A DNA stretch of 64,000 bases from Oscillospiraceae bacterium (GTDB lineage Bacteria > Bacillota > Clostridia > Oscillospirales > Oscillospiraceae), in contig JAFTXW010000033.1 in assembly GCA_017461445.1 (NCBI GenBank), positions 1-64,000 on the forward strand, written 5' to 3'. The position numbers and the translations under genes are program-made. The notes under the pieces were generated by a model. It did not search any database. It was not told the origin of the DNA and was given only the letters and a program-made list of their open reading frames with translations. The stretch's first letter is position 1; the number at the start of each line of letters is the position of its first letter. Of this stretch, positions 23,201-30,535 are shown piece after piece.

Positions 23201-26200
23201 AGGGTGACCTTCTTCCCGGTGTCCACCAGGCCAGAGGGGAACAGCATGGAGTTGGACTGGTCCACCACGAACAAAACGTCAATGGGCCCCAACTCATACA
23301 TTTTCATGTTGGATTTGGCGTTCAGCAGAACCTGATAGATACGGTTGTTGTAATCCTCCACCTCTGCTGTCTTCCCAGCTTCCAGCTGCTCGACATTATG
23401 GTTTATGAAGGTGCCGATGTTTTTATCGGAAACCAGCATACCGTCGGCAACAGTAAAGGTTCTTTCATAGCTTTCATCCCGGATGTAGCCATTGGGCACA
23501 GAAACCTCTGTAATGGTATAATTACCATCGGGAATATCCGCAGGAAGATTTACCTCAGCATTCTCACCGCTGATGATGGTAGCTGTATAGCCATTTTCTC
23601 CCTTAATTTCAAACACACAGCCCGCCAGAGCGGAGATACCGCTGTTACCGTTTTCACACAGATTGTAAAAACGCAGACGGCTAATGTCGACCTCGCCGGT
23701 GTGGACAGCGTGGGGGTAATTGGGGTATTGGGGCGTTACCTGTGCGAAGTAGACGGAGGTAGGGGACGTAGAATAACTGCCGTTGTCGTTGGTCCAGGTA
23801 GCGCGCCACTGGGCATCCCGGCGGAGCTTGTAGGTACCGCCAATAATGGCACTTGCGCCACTGGCATTAATTGTCAGAGCCGTTCCATTGTTTCCGTTTT
23901 CCACCGTCACAAGCTCTAGCCAGCCATTATGGAATGCCAGCCTCTGCTGGGTCTGCTTGCACACGAGATAGGTCTGGCCGTTTTCTCTTACGATTCTCCA
24001 AGTGAAGGCCAGAGGATCTGAAACGCCTAAGCTGTCTGCATCTTCAGTCCAAGTGCCGCCGATATTGTACGAAACGCCTCCGGTCCCCCGTATGGAAGCA
24101 TAATAGCGTTCATTGTTATTTACTGTTACCTGATAGGTACCGAGATAATAATAATTGCTGCCGCTTCCGGTATAGATAACGTAATCTGTATCTTCCTGCA
24201 AATTTGCCGGATTTACCGTGGTAAAGCTGTAGGAATCTGCTTCCGTATCCGATGCCGCCGCTGTCATGATGTCTCCGGAGGTTTCCGCCGCCGGGGCGAC
24301 ACCGCCGCCGAAGTCAGAGAAGCCATCCGCAGCGAAGGCCACGGCGGTTTGTCCGTCTTCTGCCACATCGGTCAGATTCGCGCTATTCAGACGCTCGGCT
24401 CCGTCATCTGTAAAGTGTGTAATATCCTGTCCCAGAGTCTCGCCCTGCTTGCTGGTGACCAGAACGTCGAACTGACCGTTTAGGTCCAGCTCCTGGTCGC
24501 CCTGGAAGAAGCCGATGTTCAGCAGCCAATCCAGCTCATAGCCCGCTTCCTCACTGCGCTGGCGGAAGATATCGGAATCCTTCGCGTATTCCACCACCCG
24601 CAGCTCGGCTCCCTCCGGCAGCTCCAGACTGGTGCTGTACACTACCCTGACAATGTAATTTTCCGTTTCCGCCTGCTCGATCACCACCGGCAGGGGCTCC
24701 GTCGCGTCTGTAGGATTCGCAGCTTCCGCAGGCTCAGTTGCTTCTGTCGTTTCAGAAGGTGCCGTGGCCTCCCCGGTCTCTACAGGTATTGTAGCCTCCG
24801 TTGTCTCCGTAGGCTCTGTTGCTTCTACAGTTTCCGATGGCTCGGTAGTTTCAGAAGGCTCCGTTGCTTCGGTCTCTGTAGGTGCAGTGGTTTCCGCTGT
24901 CTCTACGGGCTCTGTAGCTTCGGAGGTCTCTGCGGGCACGGTAACGGCGGGAATTTCATTGATATCCAGATCCGGCTCTCTCATATTTTCAGCCACATTC
25001 TGAGGATACAGTTCCTCATAACGCTGCCGCGCCTTTTCCATCACACAACTGACCAGCAGTTCGTCAACAGGGACGCTGATTTCCGAAACCCGGTCATCGA
25101 CATCGCCCGCTATGACCCGGAGCTGCACGATCTGTGTTTCACCGGTTTCGGGATCATTTTCGGTATCTACGCCAAAGACAATGCCCGCTTGAACTGCCGT
25201 ACCGTTGTATTTTTCAAAGAATATCAGCTCACCGGTTTCAGGGCTGTGCTGATCCATGGTACTCAGCAGCTCCTGCTCCTGCAGCTGCTCCATCCACCGC
25301 CGACTGTCGGAAACCCAGGGAATCGCCTCCCGGGGGATCCCGGCGTAGTTCAAACAGAAGGCTGCAAACATGGCATTCCAATCGCCGTAGGGTGTACCGT
25401 ACCAGGCACCATAGCGGGTATAGCCCTTCCGGGTCTGCCCATCCTCGGACTGGAAGTTGCGGATGCTTTCGGTATAGCCCAATTGGGTCTGAGCGATGGC
25501 GACCAGATCCTTGGCCCAGTCGCCCTCCGGAGTCACATGATCCAGCGTACCTTCCCAGTCCTCGGCAGTTTCCAAGTCTGCCTTGGTATCCGGCTGACAG
25601 GTCGAATCATGCATGTGCTCCTCCTGGATGCAGATCTGTTCCTCCAAAATCTCTGTGCTGAGACAGCTACTATCATGTTGGTGGACAATAAGCTCTGGCC
25701 AAGTACAGAGCAGATTCCCGGATTCGTCACAACAGGCTTCATTATGGGTATGGAATCTCAGTTCCTGAATGCCGCAAACCAGCTCCTGACCGGCAGGTGC
25801 TTCCTCAAGACCGCAGATCAGGGTAGCTTCGCCGTCATAGCAGGCATCTGAATGGGTGTGGCCCGTAAGCGTATAGCAGTCCTCCGCATGAATATGCTCC
25901 TGCAGCTCCGGCAAAGGACAAATCAGGCTGCCCTGGGCATCATAGCAAAGGGAATCATGGGTATGACCTACCTGCCCCGGTGAGCAGGTGAAGGTAACTT
26001 CCGTCTTTTGACTAAAGCATTCCTGGGTGTGGGTATGAACCTGCTTGCCGCAGAAATACTCCTGTTCAACGGTGATGGCAGGAAGAATCAGGGCGTAGGT
26101 AGTGCAGAACACTACGACACCAGCCATTATGCGGACAAACTTACGCCAAAGGCTCCGGTAATAGCTGCGCCGGACATAGCGCGCAACTTTTTTTCGTTCT

Positions 26201-26211
26201 TCTCGTTGCAT
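20206..26211 (-). CDS. Giant VWA/Cna-B pilus tip adhesin with His/Cys repeats (LPETG)
   Basis: 2001 residues, start at 26211 (AAGGGGG 6 nt before ATG). The N-terminal membrane segment VVFCTTYALILPAITVEQ is a known opener of clostridial Cna-B proteins. Residues of about 54-204 hold at least seven HxHxxxC modules (HTHTQEC, HTHDSLC, HIHAEDC, HTHSDAC and others). Residues 233-354 resemble a CHAP amidase (MFAAFCLNYAGI), but the usual His is Ala (VQAGIVFG), so it is probably inactive. A Thr/Glu/Pro stalk lies at 417-507. The VWA domain (about 970-1390) has an intact MIDAS: DQSNS, TSGGT and LVTDGAP. Cna-B/SpaA-like domains (VEKIWDDGAENHANH) lead to LPETG near 1960. The VWA points to ligand binding at the pilus tip. 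The His/Cys modules may bind metal (inference). Confidence 0.92.
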   Translation of the reverse strand: MQREERKKVARYVRRSYYRSLWRKFVRIMAGVVVFCTTYALILPAITVEQEYFCGKQVHTHTQECFSQKTEVTFTCSPGQVGHTHDSLCYDAQGSLICPLPELQEHIHAEDCYTLTGHTHSDACYDGEATLICGLEEAPAGQELVCGIQELRFHTHNEACCDESGNLLCTWPELIVHQHDSSCLSTEILEEQICIQEEHMHDSTCQPDTKADLETAEDWEGTLDHVTPEGDWAKDLVAIAQTQLGYTESIRNFQSEDGQTRKGYTRYGAWYGTPYGDWNAMFAAFCLNYAGIPREAIPWVSDSRRWMEQLQEQELLSTMDQHSPETGELIFFEKYNGTAVQAGIVFGVDTENDPETGETQIVQLRVIAGDVDDRVSEISVPVDELLVSCVMEKARQRYEELYPQNVAENMREPDLDINEIPAVTVPAETSEATEPVETAETTAPTETEATEPSETTEPSETVEATEPTETTEATIPVETGEATAPSETTEATEPAEAANPTDATEPLPVVIEQAETENYIVRVVYSTSLELPEGAELRVVEYAKDSDIFRQRSEEAGYELDWLLNIGFFQGDQELDLNGQFDVLVTSKQGETLGQDITHFTDDGAERLNSANLTDVAEDGQTAVAFAADGFSDFGGGVAPAAETSGDIMTAAASDTEADSYSFTTVNPANLQEDTDYVIYTGSGSNYYYLGTYQVTVNNNERYYASIRGTGGVSYNIGGTWTEDADSLGVSDPLAFTWRIVRENGQTYLVCKQTQQRLAFHNGWLELVTVENGNNGTALTINASGASAIIGGTYKLRRDAQWRATWTNDNGSYSTSPTSVYFAQVTPQYPNYPHAVHTGEVDISRLRFYNLCENGNSGISALAGCVFEIKGENGYTATIISGENAEVNLPADIPDGNYTITEVSVPNGYIRDESYERTFTVADGMLVSDKNIGTFINHNVEQLEAGKTAEVEDYNNRIYQVLLNAKSNMKMYELGPIDVLFVVDQSNSMLFPSGLVDTGKKVTLRQDGTNNVFNLDALNLDKSKMHYIISDPTGTSTVWCIWHNGTSWMYQDASYYAKAKHENAEGYQTPGEVAIFPTNDSYANQPNSVNGQNARSNGGGIGYSLSGSGLGNYLGTMANNTGTFTIYTSTDEYNRLHYLEEALANMIYELADANSKNRVTLTEFTKEVDETNDCFGPLELTPDNVETLVNEVRHINTSGGTRQDIALKHVYENHLSQPSQGYNEPEFTYTILVTDGAPVRSSGSIPDALGSPDDEASTTANSIYAQIKGYANLVKQESTLMAVSLGMENVEGGKKVLQEISSGDKYYCALDDAAQLVREMQNLLFESFREKGIIDFHGDIVDEISDSFYPIAWTDTGAVTDRTVLVQDDTKDWVLLQENDWITLEGKYTTAGASDAAGKLLKKDDGTYYIQWTSQQVSDASAWNGTFYVKAKEDFIGGNAIDTNKSAKVTVNGSDKTMETPTVNVRLLDMNQLSSEVTVYLGDWVNNETDTPLDSLKYFYNNTQFTKLISDGGNVLNKITAASSEVDGLEEAAFYLRYAMGRDVTDAEWATLASGQPITVEYTYDYASSHGPVGYFTFQLTQSGMTGANPSYHKHEATAACQPNGQPLTENCDSPAETYTLHVTYTAYKLNEGGRPAENVHNHTAGPGTEVGTGTTLENGLGVVDKDNVHEVHVISGKIEIIKKFEDGLTDETDRTFTFILHRTEDGDDTSRDVTKTITIPANQSQGAASITFDYLRRGTYTVTEAVDDTYTVKDIAVLDTTNCYHTLGENGTIVTFAMGNNTENADVIGIAAEGDRYTSYIDPVNGVYGAVVFTNKEIVYYGEIPVEKIWDDGAENHANHEVYLVLYKDGVPLVDGDGNARLLRLDADSNWQGVFTVVLSNKDDSVTEYDYSVREVSSVNTTVLDGWTPAILENDGTTRLYYDRGLEQDGLLGVGGNGYIVQYEKTEAGVHIVTNLKSVSLPETGGIGTYWYTFSGLLVMLAGLMYFGCSQRRKRERGAS

Positions 26212-26242
26212 CCTGATCCCCCTTCTCCAATAATTTTCGGCA

Positions 26243-26271
26243 ATCTCTAAAAACCTTTTTTTGAGGTGCCC
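26243..26271. repeat. Hairpin repeat, short copy A
   Basis: On the minus strand GGGCACCTC, then a run of A, then TTTTTAGAG. Both ends match the copy at 27373-27427, but the middle is missing. It occupies the gap between the signal peptidase stop and the adhesin start. Confidence 0.6.
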
Positions 26272-26272
26272 G

Positions 26273-26854
26273 TTATTCGATTCCGCCGACCTGATCCAGC
26301 GGCCAGATACGGAAAATAATTTTTCCAACGATTTGTTCCGGGGAAACACAGCCTACCGCCGTATGCCGAGAGTCCACGGAGGTGGCCCGGTGGTCACCCA
26401 TGACAAAAATCTTGCCGTCCGGCACCTGATACGGAAGTTCGATGTCGGCATCGCCAAAGGATTTTTCCTCCAGATAGGGCTCAGGCAATTCATCCCCATT
26501 AACAAACACCGTGCCGTCTTCAGCAATATCCACCCAGTCACCGGCAGTAGCAATGACCCGTTTGACCAGGATCTTATTATTATAGTAGAAAGCAACAATG
26601 TCTCCCCGCTCCAGATTGGAGGTCTTTACGGAGAAGATGATCTCACCATCCTGCAGCGTGGGCGTCATGGAATTGCCGTAGATCTGCAGCACTGGCAGCC
26701 AAAGCGTTGCTACCAGCACCGCCACTGCGGCTACAGTAATCAGGGTATACATGGTACTTTTCAGAACTGTCTGGTATTTGTGCTGATACTGTACCCGGTT
26801 CAGCTCAGCTTCCAGCTCCGCCACAGAAGGCCGCTGGGATAAGTCTTTCTTCAT
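26273..26854 (-). CDS. Signal peptidase I of the pilus operon
   Basis: 193 residues, family S26A. One membrane helix (TLITVAAVAVLVATLWLPVL) precedes the catalytic Ser in YGNSMTPTLQDGEII near 80 and the general-base Lys in ILVKRVIATAGDWVDI near 115. The box FVMGDHRATSVDSRHTAVGC follows. Both catalytic residues are present, so it should be active. This differs from the SipA-like peptidase homologues of some streptococcal pilus islets, which can lack catalysis. It overlaps the upstream coiled-coil gene by 4 bp and directly precedes the giant adhesin, whose unusual N-terminal segment may need a dedicated peptidase (inference). Confidence 0.93.
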   Translation of the reverse strand: MKKDLSQRPSVAELEAELNRVQYQHKYQTVLKSTMYTLITVAAVAVLVATLWLPVLQIYGNSMTPTLQDGEIIFSVKTSNLERGDIVAFYYNNKILVKRVIATAGDWVDIAEDGTVFVNGDELPEPYLEEKSFGDADIELPYQVPDGKIFVMGDHRATSVDSRHTAVGCVSPEQIVGKIIFRIWPLDQVGGIE

Positions 26855-27342
26855 TCCGCTTCTCCGCTTTCCATCAGTTCTTTCAGCCAGCCGTAGGAGC
26901 TGTCCTGCTCATCACGAATCCGCTGGGCTTCCTCCAGCATCGCTTGAGCCTGTTTCTGCGCTTTATCAAGCATCTCCCGGCACCGGATCTGCGCTTGCGC
27001 CACCAGGGTATCGTACTGAGCCTTCGCCTCTACGGTCAGGGAGTCACACTGCTCCCGGGTCTCCCTCTCCATCTGCTGGCAGTACTCCTGCATGTGTTCG
27101 CTGCGACACCGGATATTCTGGGCATACTGATCGCAGGCAGCCTGGGCCGCCTCAAACACACCGTTGAGCCGGAGTGCCGCTTCTGCCAGGGAGCCGCAGT
27201 TGTCAATGGCCAGTTCCCGGTCGTTCAGCCGCTCCCTAAGGGACCGGTTCTCCTCCCGGAGCTTATCGTTTTCCTTACTCTGCTCCAGGAGCATTTCCAG
27301 CAGATCGCTGCGGCTCAGTCTCTTTAATTCTTTTCCTGTCAT
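26851..27342 (-). CDS. Coiled-coil protein, first gene of the pilus operon
   Basis: 163 residues, almost wholly helical and charged. KELKRLSRSDLLEMLLEQSK at the start is followed by heptad-rich stretches (LREENRSLRERLNDREL and EMLDKAQKQAQAMLEEAQRI), with a short Cys-containing middle. No signal peptide or membrane helix, so it is cytoplasmic. AGGAG lies 9 nt before the ATG at 27342; an ATG 10 codons earlier lacks a ribosome site. Similar small coiled-coil proteins precede signal peptidases in clostridial Cna-B/pilin clusters, but I know of no proven function. A role in organising secretion or assembly at the membrane is a guess. It leads the operon and has a 4-bp overlap with the next gene. 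Confidence 0.8.
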   Translation of the reverse strand: MTGKELKRLSRSDLLEMLLEQSKENDKLREENRSLRERLNDRELAIDNCGSLAEAALRLNGVFEAAQAACDQYAQNIRCRSEHMQEYCQQMERETREQCDSLTVEAKAQYDTLVAQAQIRCREMLDKAQKQAQAMLEEAQRIRDEQDSSYGWLKELMESGEAE

Positions 27343-27372
27343 ACTGTTCCGCTCCTGGAATATTATTGTCAA

Positions 27373-27427
27373 CCTCTAAAAACTCTTTCTTGCAGGATTG
27401 CGCAGAAGGGGAGTTTTTAGGGGTGCC
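27373..27427. repeat. Hairpin repeat, full copy B
   Basis: CTAAAAACTC and GAGTTTTTAG form 10-bp arms around about 30 bp (CTTTCTTGCAGGATTGCGCA in part). The outside continues with GGGTGCC. On the minus strand it reads GGCACCCCTAAAAACTC and onward to AGAGTTTTTAGAGG. Such elements are non-coding, REP/MITE-like. It lies just upstream of the first pilus-operon gene. Confidence 0.75.
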
Positions 27428-27840
27428 TTATTATCAGAATAGCGCAATTCTCCCAGGGAAACAGGATACCATATTGTCCCGTTTTTTACACCCTGGAGTA
27501 CCGCTGAGCACGCTGAAGCAACCGTCAAATACGATCCGTCCGATGTGTCCATTATGGAGCAGAAGCATTCCATAATGAAGCCAGGGACCTCTCTTTCCGC
27601 TCTAGCGCACAGCCCTCAGTAAACCCACTTTTTTCCATTTAAAAAAGTGTATACGCTGTCATTTTCAATCAAAAAAATACAACGAAATTATCCAAGATTC
27701 AACAACAAACCGGTAACAAACAATTAATATTCATGTAACTGCTGTACATCATTTGCCATTCTTTTGCAACAAAAAATTTAATGTTTCTTCCTATATTTGC
27801 TTAGAATTGCAAAGAATGATCATTTGATACTGATATTCAA
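27428..27840. other. AT-rich spacer upstream of the pilus operon
   Basis: About 410 bp without a supportable gene. It holds a 9-bp inverted repeat CATTATGGA (27550-27558 with 27569-27577) and a hairpin CACTTTTTT/AAAAAAGTG (27626-27649). At 27724-27739 TTAATATTCATGTAAC matches 15 of 16 bases of the element shared by the two type IV pilin promoters. The operon promoter should lie here; I cannot place it reliably. Confidence 0.5.
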
Positions 27841-27908
27841 TTAAAAACTCTTTTTTGCAGGATCGAGCAAAAGATCCGGCCAAATCCCAAGCAGTATTAG
27901 AGGTGCCC
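27841..27908. repeat. Hairpin repeat, diverged copy C
   Basis: TTAAAAACTCTTTTTTGCAG and GGATCGAGCA at one end and AGAGGTGCCC at the other match copy B. The centre differs (AAGATCCGGCC), and one arm has lost its match. It lies immediately after the stop of the CWB2 amidase gene. Confidence 0.65.
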
Positions 27909-27914
27909 AAATGT

Positions 27915-29564
27915 TTATTTTGCGGTAATCGGCACGTCCTGCGCCAGAGCGAAGATGGTACGAACGGCACTGTCGGAAATCAGCCCCGTGCCGCCCAGGA
28001 TGGTGGCCTTGCCGATGCTCCGGGACTGGATGTAGTCCGCGGCAGCGGATTCGTACTTGGTCATGGTAAGGATCAGCGGAGCATCCAGCGTAGAAGCCAG
28101 CGCGCCGCCGCACAAGCCATCCGGATAGTTCCGGGCGTAGGCCAGGACAGCATTCTCCGGGCTGTCAAAGAAAGTCTCCGCGATCAGAACGGAGGTCTCG
28201 AAGCGGTTCTCACCGCCCAGGCGGATGGTGGGGCCGTAGATGGAGACCTGGTCCATCAGGCTGTCGCTGACGGCACCCGTGCCGCCGACGACATACAGGG
28301 CACCACCCACGCCCTCCAGGAAGGCTCTCTGCTCCTCCGTCAGGCTCTGCCACACCAGCAGGATGGGCAGTCCCGCCGCGGAAGCGGAAAGGCTGTCCGC
28401 GAAATCTCCTCCCGTGCAGACCAGCATGTCCTTCCCCTCTACGCCCGCTTCCTCCAGGATGGCCAGGTTTGTGCCGAACCGGTCGGAGCCTGCCAGCCGC
28501 TTCACGTTGAAGCCCGTCAACCCCTCCTCCATGGACGCAGGTACGGCAGCTTTGCCGCCCAGGATATAGACGGTACCGCCCTGATTCAGGTTGGACTTGA
28601 TGTAGCTCTTTACCTGCTCATTGTAGGCATCGTTATAGCTTAAGAGGATGGGCGCGTCCTTCACGGAAGCCAGGTAGCTGCCCGCCAGCGCGTCGGCAAA
28701 GCTGGTGCCGCTGGCCACGATAACGCTGTCAAATTTGGCAATGCCCAGATTTTCCTTCATCTGGTCTGCCACCTTAAGGGCGGTATTGAAGCGGTTGCTG
28801 CCTGCCAGGCGGTACACATCTCCCAGAACCGCGCCGCAGAGGGTGCAGGTGTCCCCGTTCCAGCTGTGGCCCATAGCCGGGATGGGCAGGCCGTATTCCA
28901 CCACCTCGCCGCAGTCAGCGCAGACCGTGTCACCGGTATTGCCCTCCACCTCGCAGGTAGCCTTAGCCTGGTTCTCCATCCGGGTGTTTCCATGGGTACA
29001 GGCAGCAGAACCGTCCGTAATGTCGTAGTGGAATATCTCAAAATTGTAGCAGGTCTCGGTGCTGTTCCAGGTGTTTTTCAGCGTGCCATTCACAATAGCC
29101 CACTTTTCATCGGTGATACAGACCACGGAATACTTTCCGTCCACATAGGCGTTGCCCTCGGCGGTGTACAGCTTGTCCCCGTTCCGCTCCAGCACCACGA
29201 TCCAGTGCTGACTGGTGCGCTTGGAGTTGGAATAGTTGAAGTGAACGATGTCGCCGGTCTGGATCTGGGCCGGGTCCGTGGTCTTGGTGAATCCGGAGTC
29301 ATTCCAGGCCCGCCGGGCACCGTAGACATAGCCGGCAAAATCCGCGCAGTAAGCGCAGCAACCGGAGCTGGACCAGTCGGAATACTCCCAGGACTGGGTC
29401 TTGCTGCCGCCCCAGGAAGCACCGTTGGCCCACCGGGGGGTGTTGATAAATTCCTGAACCTTCGCGCTGTATGTATCGGCAGAAATGGCGGCCTCCGCCC
29501 TGCCCACAGGCAGCAGCAATAGGATCAGGACAACAGACATAAAAAAGGAAAGAAAGCGTTTCAT
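27915..29564 (-). CDS. Secreted CHAP/amidase-like protein with three CWB2 wall-binding repeats
   Basis: 549 residues. A signal peptide (FLSFFMSVVLILLLLPVG) precedes an amidase-like domain (about 25-190) with a Cys in CCAYCADFAGYVYG and a His in TSQHWIVVLERNG. That pattern fits a cysteine amidohydrolase (amidase_6/CHAP-like), probably active. A short Cys-rich link (CEVEGNTGDTVCADCGE) follows. The last 300 residues are three CWB2 repeats (RLAGSNRFNTALKVADQM, RLAGSDRFGTNLAILEEA, RLGGENRFETSVLIAETF), which anchor clostridial proteins to anionic wall polymers. The start is the ATG at 29564, with GGAGG 8 nt upstream. It may open peptidoglycan for the adjacent pilus, or be a general wall hydrolase. 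The link to the pilus is by position only. Confidence 0.9.
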   Translation of the reverse strand: MKRFLSFFMSVVLILLLLPVGRAEAAISADTYSAKVQEFINTPRWANGASWGGSKTQSWEYSDWSSSGCCAYCADFAGYVYGARRAWNDSGFTKTTDPAQIQTGDIVHFNYSNSKRTSQHWIVVLERNGDKLYTAEGNAYVDGKYSVVCITDEKWAIVNGTLKNTWNSTETCYNFEIFHYDITDGSAACTHGNTRMENQAKATCEVEGNTGDTVCADCGEVVEYGLPIPAMGHSWNGDTCTLCGAVLGDVYRLAGSNRFNTALKVADQMKENLGIAKFDSVIVASGTSFADALAGSYLASVKDAPILLSYNDAYNEQVKSYIKSNLNQGGTVYILGGKAAVPASMEEGLTGFNVKRLAGSDRFGTNLAILEEAGVEGKDMLVCTGGDFADSLSASAAGLPILLVWQSLTEEQRAFLEGVGGALYVVGGTGAVSDSLMDQVSIYGPTIRLGGENRFETSVLIAETFFDSPENAVLAYARNYPDGLCGGALASTLDAPLILTMTKYESAAADYIQSRSIGKATILGGTGLISDSAVRTIFALAQDVPITAK

Positions 29565-29751
29565 TCCGGGTTCCTCCATAATTGGGAAAATTCAACCCTT
29601 TCATTATATGGATTTTCAGGAAAATAGTCAATAAAAAAGCCTTGTATTTCGACAAAAACCAGAATTTGCCTGGCTCCATTCCTAAGTTTTCGCCAGCTAA
29701 TTGCTGCTGCGGCACAAAAAGTTGAAGAAAGGACAAAAAAAGTATTTTTTA

Positions 29752-29780
29752 TTGAATAATTTGTAAATTCATGCTATAGT
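29752..29780 (+). promoter_or_regulatory. Promoter of the plus-strand EPS genes
   Basis: TTGAAT (29752-29757), 17 bp, TATAGT (29775-29780), in an AT-rich stretch. The leader to the first ATG is about 60 nt. Confidence 0.8.
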
Positions 29781-29847
29781 GTAGGTTGGAATTATGGGTT
29801 ACTATACCCTTTTGCGTTTAGAGAGATCGTAAGCAGGAGATAAGAGA

Positions 29848-30531
29848 ATGGAGCAGACCGTTGCGGCATCTGCCGCCGCCCCCTCCTATCAGGGCGTTTA
29901 CAACCGATATATCAAGCGGGTACTGGATCTGGTGGTCTCCGGCGCGGCACTGCTGGTGCTGTGGCCCTTCCTGCTGGTCATCACTGTGCTGATCGCCCTG
30001 GAGGACGGGTTCCCCGTTCTGTACCGGGCGGAGCGGGGCGGCTACCTTGGGCAGACCTTCCGTATCTGCAAGTTCCGCACCATGGTGAAAAACGCCGACC
30101 GGATCGGCGGCGGCACCACTTCCCTCCACGACCCCCGGATCACAAAGATCGGCAATGTCCTGCGCAAGACGAAAATGGACGAGCTGCCCCAGCTGGGACA
30201 GGTATTTCTGGGAAAAATGAGCCTGGTAGGCCCCCGGCCGGAGCTGCTGCGGTACGTCAGCCAGTACCAGGGGGACGAGCTGGATATTTTACAGGTCCGC
30301 CCCGGCATCACCGATTACAGCTCCGTGGAGTTTATCAACCTGGACGAGATCGTGGGTGATGAAAATGCCGACGAGATGTACGAAAAGTACGTTCTGAAAA
30401 AGAAAAATGCCCTGCGGGTCCAATATGCCCGCACGGTTTCTCTGAAAACGGACATAGACATCCTGGTCAAAACCGTTCTGGCGGTGCTGGGCAAGGCCTT
30501 TGGTTTTATTGTAAGGAAAGAACACAGGTAA
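29848..30531 (+). CDS. Initiating sugar-phosphate transferase (WcaJ/EpsL-type)
   Basis: 227 residues. It starts EPS repeat-unit synthesis by moving a sugar-1-phosphate from a UDP-sugar to undecaprenyl phosphate. One membrane helix (VSGAALLVLWPFLLVITVLI) precedes the catalytic bac_transf domain: RAERGGYLGQTFRICKFRTM, KTKMDELPQLGQVFLGKMSL and VGPRPELLRYV. RPGITDYSSVEF follows. The short length, with a single N-terminal helix, matches the minimal PglC/EpsL type, not the five-helix WbaP type. AGGAG is 8 nt before ATG. It is the first gene after the EPS promoter, where such an enzyme is expected. The sugar (galactose, glucose or N-acetyl sugar) cannot be told. Confidence 0.93.
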   Translation: MEQTVAASAAAPSYQGVYNRYIKRVLDLVVSGAALLVLWPFLLVITVLIALEDGFPVLYRAERGGYLGQTFRICKFRTMVKNADRIGGGTTSLHDPRITKIGNVLRKTKMDELPQLGQVFLGKMSLVGPRPELLRYVSQYQGDELDILQVRPGITDYSSVEFINLDEIVGDENADEMYEKYVLKKKNALRVQYARTVSLKTDIDILVKTVLAVLGKAFGFIVRKEHR

Positions 30532-30535
30532 CAAG

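Noticed and set aside
27376-27573. Minus-strand reading frame of 65 codons
   Set aside because: No ribosome site, and its C-terminal third is translated from the hairpin repeat at 27373-27427. Such frames arise wherever this repeat occurs.
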